Positions 35,936-41,636 of a stretch of DNA of 41,636 nt are shown piece after piece. Location: contig QHRO01000246.1 of the NCBI GenBank assembly GCA_003220155.1, positions 1-41,636 of the forward strand. Reading direction: 5' to 3'. The translations under genes and the position numbers were made by a program. The number at the start of each line of letters is the position of its first letter. Position 1 is the first letter of the stretch. This DNA is from Verrucomicrobiota bacterium (GTDB taxonomy: Bacteria; Verrucomicrobiota; Verrucomicrobiia; Chthoniobacterales; UBA10450). A model generated the notes under the pieces. It was not told the origin of the DNA and ran no database searches. It was given only the letters and a program-made list of their open reading frames with translations.

Positions 35936-36601
35936 TCAGGATGTTTGAAGTTTGATGTTTGGAGTTTGATGTTTTCCGAGGTCGGGAAAGCGTTGAGCAA
36001 GTGCATTCCAGATTTGTTGCTCGATTGCGTCGACCGAGCTTCGACCATCGATCAGGACTACGCGTTTCGGTTCATCTTTCGCCAGTTGTTGATAGGCGCG
36101 GATCACCCGCTGGTGAAATTCATCAGATTCGTCTTCCATGCGATCGCGAATTTTTTTTCGATTGCCGAGACGCGATTGGGCGATGGTTCGATCAATGTCG
36201 AGCACGAAAGTAAGATCGGGAATGCAATCGCCAATGGCAAAGGCGTTCAGCTTTTTCACGAGCCCGCAATCGAGATGTCGCGCCGCACCTTGGTAAACCG
36301 TGGTTGAATCAAAAAAACGATCGCAAATCACCCATTCACCGCGCTGCAACGCCGGCTGAATTTTTTCGCGCACGAGTTGGCTGCGGCTCGCTTCAAAAAG
36401 GAGCAATTCGGTCTCCGGAGTCATGGCGTGATTCTCTTCAGAATGCTGGAGCAAATGCCGAATAGCTTCGCCAATCGCGGTGCCGCCGGGCTCCCGAAAA
36501 GGCGCTGCTGCGATCCCGCACTTTTCCAGCCGACTGGCGAGCCGTTTCACCTGGGTCGATTTTCCGCAACCCTCGGAGCCTTCGAACGTGATCAGCGGCA
36601 T
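35936..36601 (-). CDS. tmk: Thymidylate kinase
   Basis: MPLITFEGSEGCGKSTQVKRLASRLE, REPGGTAIGEAIRHLL, LLFEASRSQLVREKIQPAL, VICDRFFDSTTVYQGAAR. Confidence 0.92.
   Translation of the reverse strand: MPLITFEGSEGCGKSTQVKRLASRLEKCGIAAAPFREPGGTAIGEAIRHLLQHSEENHAMTPETELLLFEASRSQLVREKIQPALQRGEWVICDRFFDSTTVYQGAARHLDCGLVKKLNAFAIGDCIPDLTFVLDIDRTIAQSRLGNRKKIRDRMEDESDEFHQRVIRAYQQLAKDEPKRVVLIDGRSSVDAIEQQIWNALAQRFPDLGKHQTPNIKLQTS
35941..35975. repeat. Short 14-bp tandem repeat, 2.5 units
   Basis: atgtttgaagtttg / atgtttggagtttg / atgtttt. Confidence 0.7.
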
Positions 36602-36689
36602 GGGCACGATTTTGCGACAAAGGAGAGCCATTGTCGAACGCCCCATTTTCGCCTTGTTCGGGTGGCCTCGGAGGGGGAAGTTTGAGACC

Positions 36690-37499
36690 ATGACGGAGGC
36701 GGTGGCCGCGGATTTCCTGCCAATGTTGGCGGCGGAAACCCCAAGGCGTTCATTTGTAGTTTCGTTGCACGATGTTGCGCCCTGCACACATAGGGCGTCG
36801 GCCAGAATTATCGAGGCGCTGAAACGCGCCGGCGTTCGTACTACTTCGCTTTTGGTTGTGCCGAATTATCATCGGCAAGGGAACGCGACCGAGGATAAGA
36901 ATTTTGTTTCATGGTTGCGCGATCTCGAGGCGCGTGGGCATGAGATTGTGATTCACGGTTATTTTCATGAACGCCCACGGCGTCCGGGTGAACGGATCAG
37001 AGAGAAATTCATGACCCGATTTTACACCAAGGACGAAGCGGAATTTTTCGATCTCGATTACGACGAAGCGTTTGCGCGGATTACCCAAGCGCGTGATGAA
37101 TTCAAAGCCGCGCGGCTATCCCCGATTGGATTTGTCGCCCCGGCCTGGCTGCTCAATGCAGCAGGGGAACGCGCGGCGCGTGATGCTGGAATGCAATACA
37201 CCACTCGGATCGACAGCGTGCTTGATCTTCTAACCGGCGAACGCGAGCCAACGCGCTCGTTGGTTTACAGCACGCATTCGGGATGGCGTCGCACCGTCAG
37301 CCTGGGTTGGAATGCCGCGCTCTCGCGCAGTCTCGAAATGCGCGAGCTGGCGCGGTTGAGTATCCATCCGCCGGATTTCGAGGCTCCGAAAATCTGGGAG
37401 CAAATCCTTCAGTTCATCCAGCGCTTCTCCCGCACCCGTAATGCGACCACCTATCGCGATTGGATTGGGAGGCAGCGAACAAATCGAAAAGCGGCATGA
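36690..37499 (+). CDS. Polysaccharide-deacetylase-like (DUF2334-type) protein
   Basis: SFVVSLHDVAPCTHRASARIIEALKRAGVRTTSLLVVPNYHRQG, RGHEIVIHGYFHERPRR, IGFVAPAWLLN, LSIHPPDFE. Confidence 0.82.
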   Translation: MTEAVAADFLPMLAAETPRRSFVVSLHDVAPCTHRASARIIEALKRAGVRTTSLLVVPNYHRQGNATEDKNFVSWLRDLEARGHEIVIHGYFHERPRRPGERIREKFMTRFYTKDEAEFFDLDYDEAFARITQARDEFKAARLSPIGFVAPAWLLNAAGERAARDAGMQYTTRIDSVLDLLTGEREPTRSLVYSTHSGWRRTVSLGWNAALSRSLEMRELARLSIHPPDFEAPKIWEQILQFIQRFSRTRNATTYRDWIGRQRTNRKAA

Positions 37500-39898
37500 G
37501 TCGGTGCGATCTTCACATTCACTCTAAGTTTAGTGCGCGTTCGGAAGACTGGCTTTTTCGGCGGTTCGATTTTCCTGATAGCTGCACCGAGCCGGTCGAT
37601 CTTTATGCGCAATTGCGCGAGCGCGGGATGGATTTTGTCACCATCACTGATCACGATTGCATTGACGGGTGTCTGGAGATTGCGGACAAACCGCACGCTT
37701 TTATTAGCGAACAGGTTACCGCTTATTTTCCGCAAGACCCGTGTAAGATTCATGTGCTCATTTGGGGGATTACGCCAGCGCAACACCAAGATATCTCGGT
37801 CTTCCGTAGCAACGTTTTTGAGCTGCAAAAATACCTGGCGGAAAATCGAATTGCGCATGCCATTGCCCACCCGCTCTACAGTGTCAACGGCAAGCTCACC
37901 GCCGCACATTTGGAACGGCTGATCCTTCTCTTCAAACATTTTGAAGGCATCAATGGCTTGCGCGATTCTCTCCTCAGCGATCTCGCGACCAAATTGCTGC
38001 GCGAACTGACGCCGGCAAAAATTGATGAGTTCGCCAATCGCCAGGATCTCGCTCCCACTCACCCCGAGCCGTGGAAAAAAATTCTCGTCGGCGGTTCCGA
38101 CGATCACGGTGGAAAATTCTTCGCTTCCGCTTTTACTGAAACGCCCAAGGCCAAAACGCCGGCCGAATTTCTCGCTCATATCACTGCTGGCCGCTGTCAG
38201 CCCAAGGGTCGCGCCGGAACTCCCCTCGCCCTTTCGCACGGATTCTACAACACGCTCTCCGGTTTCATTCAGGGACGTTTTCACGAAAAGCTGGGACCGA
38301 GCGCGGCGTTGCTCGAGCAAATGTTTTCGCGTTTCATGGAAGGACGAGATCCGACGAAATTCACTCTGCGTGAGAAAGCCACCTTCGTTGCTCAGGGTGT
38401 GCTTTCCGGAAAGATTTTCGAGCTGGCCAAGCCGGCCAATGTTTCGCTTTGGAACGACCTCTCGCGCTATTTCGCCCGGCCTGAAGTAAAGGAAAAGATT
38501 GCGCGCGAAGTCGAAGTGGTCGCAGAACCGGAACGTCGCGCTTTTCTCCTCGCCAACGTTGTATCGGAGCAACTAGCGTTTCGTTTTTTTCAAAGGTTCG
38601 TGCAGCAAGTGACGGGGGGAAACCTGGTCGAGGGCATGCAAGCGCTCACCGCCATCGCGCCGCTTCTCATTGTCCTGTCGCCCTACATCTACGGCTTTCA
38701 CAGTCAGGCGCCTTCACGTAAATGGTTGCGGGAAACTTTTCAGGAAATGACCGGCACCGTTCCGGAGAATCTGCGCAATACCAAACGCGCCTGGTTTACC
38801 GACACCCTCGAGGACGTGAATGGCGTCGCCACTACCATTCGCAAAATGACGGCAGCAGCGAAGAACGCGGGCGCCGATCTCACTGTCGTCACTTCGCGTA
38901 GCGAGATTCACGTCATCGACATTCCGATCAAAAATTTCAAACCGATCGGCGAATTCGAGCTGCCTGAGTATGAGCTGCAAAAGCTTAGCTTCCCGCCAAT
39001 CCTGCGCATGCTCGATTACATTCAACGCGAGGGATTCACTGAGATCATTATCAGCACGCCGGGACCAATCGGGTTAACCGCATTGGCAGCGGCGAAAATG
39101 TTGAATCTGCAAACGAGCGGCATTTATCACACGGACTTTCCGCAATACATCCGCATTCTCACCGACGACAGTTTTCTTGAAAGTGTGGCCTGGCATTACA
39201 TGCACTGGTTCTACGGCCAGCTCGATATCGTCTTCGTCAACTCGGAGGAATATCGACGAAGCTGGATCGCGCGCGGATTTGCGCCAGAAAAATTGAAAAT
39301 TCTACCGCGTGGTCTGGATACGACGTTGTTCAGTCCGGAGCATCGTGATCCGGCCTTTTGGCAAAAGTTCGGTGAACACAACGGTGCGGTTCATTTGCTT
39401 TACGTCGGCCGCATTTCGAAAGAGAAAGACCTCGATGTTCTGGCGCAAGCCTACCGGCAACTGCGCAACGAAGGACTTCCCATCCAGCTCTATCTCGTCG
39501 GGGACGGCCCCTATTTGCTGGCATTGAACAAGGCGTTGCCCGAGGCAATCTTCACCGGTTACTTGCGCGGCAAAGAACTCGCCGCCGCCTATGCTTCCGC
39601 TGATGTTTTTGTTTTCCCCAGCACGACTGACACTTTTGGAAACGTCGTCATTGAAGCGCAGGCTTCCGGCGTTCCAGTAATTGTCTCGGACACGGGCGGG
39701 CCGAAAGAACTGGTCGAAGCGAATGTCAACGGCGTGGTTACGAAATCGCACAACGTTGAAGATTTGGCCCGGGCCATCCGCGACTTAGTGAACGACAAAC
39801 GCAAGCGCGATCAAATGTCACAGCAGGCGCGCCGGGCCGTGGTCGATCGTAGTTGGCCGGGCGCGTTTCGAAAATTCTGGGCCGCGACCGAAATTTAA
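37496..39898 (+). CDS. PHP-domain / GT4-family glycosyltransferase fusion
   Basis: PHP motifs CDLHIHSKFSARS, FVTITDHDCIDG, IAHPLYS, GGSDDHGG; GT4 part SGIYHTDFPQYIRIL, LPRGLDTTLFSPEHR, LLYVGRISKEKDLDVLAQAY, VFVFPSTTDTFGNVVIEAQASGVPVIVSDTGG. ATGA overlap with the preceding gene. Confidence 0.88.
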   Translation: MSRCDLHIHSKFSARSEDWLFRRFDFPDSCTEPVDLYAQLRERGMDFVTITDHDCIDGCLEIADKPHAFISEQVTAYFPQDPCKIHVLIWGITPAQHQDISVFRSNVFELQKYLAENRIAHAIAHPLYSVNGKLTAAHLERLILLFKHFEGINGLRDSLLSDLATKLLRELTPAKIDEFANRQDLAPTHPEPWKKILVGGSDDHGGKFFASAFTETPKAKTPAEFLAHITAGRCQPKGRAGTPLALSHGFYNTLSGFIQGRFHEKLGPSAALLEQMFSRFMEGRDPTKFTLREKATFVAQGVLSGKIFELAKPANVSLWNDLSRYFARPEVKEKIAREVEVVAEPERRAFLLANVVSEQLAFRFFQRFVQQVTGGNLVEGMQALTAIAPLLIVLSPYIYGFHSQAPSRKWLRETFQEMTGTVPENLRNTKRAWFTDTLEDVNGVATTIRKMTAAAKNAGADLTVVTSRSEIHVIDIPIKNFKPIGEFELPEYELQKLSFPPILRMLDYIQREGFTEIIISTPGPIGLTALAAAKMLNLQTSGIYHTDFPQYIRILTDDSFLESVAWHYMHWFYGQLDIVFVNSEEYRRSWIARGFAPEKLKILPRGLDTTLFSPEHRDPAFWQKFGEHNGAVHLLYVGRISKEKDLDVLAQAYRQLRNEGLPIQLYLVGDGPYLLALNKALPEAIFTGYLRGKELAAAYASADVFVFPSTTDTFGNVVIEAQASGVPVIVSDTGGPKELVEANVNGVVTKSHNVEDLARAIRDLVNDKRKRDQMSQQARRAVVDRSWPGAFRKFWAATEI

Positions 39899-39904
39899 CG
39901 ATTC

Positions 39905-41233
39905 ATGGATAACTCGATCGTTCGCGCGACGCTGTTGCTGGCCGCGGGTATTTTTATTGGCTTGGTAATTGGCGTGACGATCTCGCCTACGCATCGCTCT
40001 AATTCAACTGGCGCACAACCTGGTGGTGGTAGTCCTGCCGGGACCACGGACCCGAGGGCGAAATTAGGTTCGCGTCTGGAATCGAAAATGGAACACCCCA
40101 ACATCTTGCTTGGGGATATCGTGACGGTTCCGTTTCAGGAATTGTACGGCGTGCTTTCTATGCTATCGCCGCAGCAGCTGGATGAGTTGGCCGCGCAGTT
40201 GAAAAACTTACCCGCTGGCAAAGAAACGAATGCAAAGGTTGCTGCATTTTTTAGAGCCTGGGCGCATTTTGATTCCGTCGCGGCGTTGCGAGCAGCAGCG
40301 GGATTCAAAATTTCCGAGGCAAAAACGATCGCTGTCCAATCGGTAATCACTAGCGCCGATGCAACTCAGGCAAAGGCTTTGGCCAAACAAATCCAGGAAT
40401 GGCCGGCAGATATCCTTACTCGTGAGCAACGGAATGGCTTTCTGAATTCTCTGCTCGTGAAATGGTCGGACCTTGATCCAGTCGGCGCCGCGAAATTCTT
40501 TGATGCCATGCAAATGGACGCGATGCGTTTCCATCCCGCTGCATCAGTTATTGCACAAAATTGGGCTGCGATTGATCCATCGGCTGCAATCGAATGGGCA
40601 CGCGCCCATGGCGATACTCAAGGATTCCAAGGGGCAATGAACGGCGCGATCAATGGCTGGTGGTCAAAGGATCATGCAGCCGCGGAGCAGTACGTAGCGA
40701 CGCGGGCGACTGATTCAACCGGGCGTCAAATGGCTGCCACCTTGACCAGTTATATTTTTTCCAAAGATCCGGAACATGCCAAAGAATGGGTTGGTAAACT
40801 GCCGGATTTGGACACGCGCCGACAGGCAGAACACGTCTTGGTTATTCAAATGGCGGTTAACGATCCACAGGACGCGAGCGAATACGCGGCTACCCTTCCG
40901 GCCGATGTCCGCGAGGCGACATTGGGCGGCGCCATCAACTACTGGGCCGCCAGCGATCTCGCGGCCGTGGGCGAATGGATCAAGGGACTGAGCGGCCCGG
41001 CACGGGATGAGGCGGTCGCCACTTATACTTATAATTTGCTGCGAAAAGATCCTAACGCCGCAGCGGCATGGGCTGTGACTATTTCCGATCCGAAAATTCG
41101 CGATAAATCCCTCAATGGGATTGCAACCTTTTGGCTAAACAAGGATCCGGCCGCAGCCAGCGTGTGGATTCAAAACAGCAACTTACCAGCCGCGGACAAG
41201 AAGCGTTTGTTGACGTTAGCCCCAGGCGGCTAA
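39905..41233 (+). CDS. Membrane-anchored/secreted helical-repeat protein (DPxAAxxW repeats), function unknown
   Basis: N-terminal TM segment ATLLLAAGIFIGLVIGVTI; about eight DP-x-A-A-x-x-W/F-like units. Confidence 0.8.
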   Translation: MDNSIVRATLLLAAGIFIGLVIGVTISPTHRSNSTGAQPGGGSPAGTTDPRAKLGSRLESKMEHPNILLGDIVTVPFQELYGVLSMLSPQQLDELAAQLKNLPAGKETNAKVAAFFRAWAHFDSVAALRAAAGFKISEAKTIAVQSVITSADATQAKALAKQIQEWPADILTREQRNGFLNSLLVKWSDLDPVGAAKFFDAMQMDAMRFHPAASVIAQNWAAIDPSAAIEWARAHGDTQGFQGAMNGAINGWWSKDHAAAEQYVATRATDSTGRQMAATLTSYIFSKDPEHAKEWVGKLPDLDTRRQAEHVLVIQMAVNDPQDASEYAATLPADVREATLGGAINYWAASDLAAVGEWIKGLSGPARDEAVATYTYNLLRKDPNAAAAWAVTISDPKIRDKSLNGIATFWLNKDPAAASVWIQNSNLPAADKKRLLTLAPGG

Positions 41234-41240
41234 AGGGGCC

Positions 41241-41268
41241 GGAACACAGGGCTAGAGCCCTGTGTTCC
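41241..41268. repeat. Perfect inverted repeat / hairpin, possible terminator
   Basis: GGAACACAGGGCT-ag-AGCCCTGTGTTCC. Confidence 0.75.
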
Positions 41269-41302
41269 AGCGGTCGAATCCGCGGGCGTCCATCAATTTC
41301 TT

Positions 41303-41329
41303 TGGTTCCCAAACTGAGTTTCGGAACCA
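41303..41329. repeat. Imperfect hairpin related to the one at 23424
   Basis: TGGTTCCcAAACTgAGTTTcGGAACCA (one C-C mismatch). Confidence 0.55.
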
Positions 41330-41389
41330 GAAAACAAGGAACCGCGTCTCCAGTCCGTCGAGGCGATTTGGAAATCGCGTTTCCTTGGA

Positions 41390-41636
41390 TCAGCGCATAG
41401 ACAGCGAGTAAAGTGGCCCCCGTGGATTAAGCAGTTCGTGCTTGTGGTGCGAGACCGCGAGGTAGGCTTGCGACGTCCAAAGTAAAAATAAACATAGTCC
41501 AATTACCGTTAGACGACCGAACGTCACCGGTAGGATCATGCTCAAGTTCACAATCACGCGTCGCTTTGTCACCTCGACGGCAAAGAGCGCAATGAGAAGA
41601 ACAGCCACGCCGAGAAATGGAAACGCGAGCCAATTG
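41390..41636 (-). CDS. C-terminal end of a membrane protein, truncated by the right window edge
   Basis: Frame stays open and hydrophobic to the edge: NWLAFPFLGVAVLLIALFAVEVTKRRVIVNLSMILPVTFGRLTVIGLCLFLLWTSQAYLAV...SMR*. Confidence 0.55.
   Translation of the reverse strand, partial: NWLAFPFLGVAVLLIALFAVEVTKRRVIVNLSMILPVTFGRLTVIGLCLFLLWTSQAYLAVSHHKHELLNPRGPLYSLSMR

Noticed and set aside
37451-38572. 373-aa minus-strand ORF
   Set aside because: Shadow of the PHP-GT4 fusion gene; no recognisable domain.
1-41636. CRISPR arrays, retron/defence islands, prophage or transposase genes
   Set aside because: No regularly spaced direct repeats, reverse transcriptase, integrase or transposase motifs found; RecBCD and Ku are ordinary repair genes.

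Overview
The window is a gene-dense chromosomal stretch. Gene content and recurrent GC-rich palindromic repeats suggest Verrucomicrobiota, but this is inference. I found no rRNA, tRNA, CRISPR array, transposase or phage genes. Left to right it contains: (1) the start of a leftward peptide-export locus, with an edge-truncated ABC exporter carrying two cNMP-binding domains and a C39 peptidase domain (absent from the ORF track because it has no stop in the window), ATGA-coupled to a PpiC/SurA-like protein; (2) a recC-recB-recD operon; (3) a 34-aa basic micro-ORF, an RpoZ-like omega subunit and a NYN-domain protein; (4) an S46 peptidase, bifunctional aspartokinase/homoserine dehydrogenase, and a LolA / MMPL / lipoprotein / flavin-halogenase-like module; (5) an LptF/G permease, response regulator, transglutaminase-like protein, S14, CNNM/CorC protein and CPXCG protein; (6) a hybrid histidine kinase whose N-terminal membrane domain keeps the copper/ethylene-binding residues of ETR1-type receptors; (7) L,D-transpeptidase, IspH, Ku, Gfo/Idh oxidoreductase, HolB and Tmk; (8) a deacetylase-like gene ATGA-coupled to a PHP-glycosyltransferase fusion, then a DP-x-A-A-x-x-W repeat protein. 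Best candidates for follow-up are the ethylene-receptor-like kinase, the C39/PPIase export locus, the orphan LolA-MMPL-halogenase module, a palindromic repeat read in-frame inside the flavoprotein, and two multi-frameshift gene remnants found only by cross-frame reading. All family calls come from reading motifs; no database search was run.
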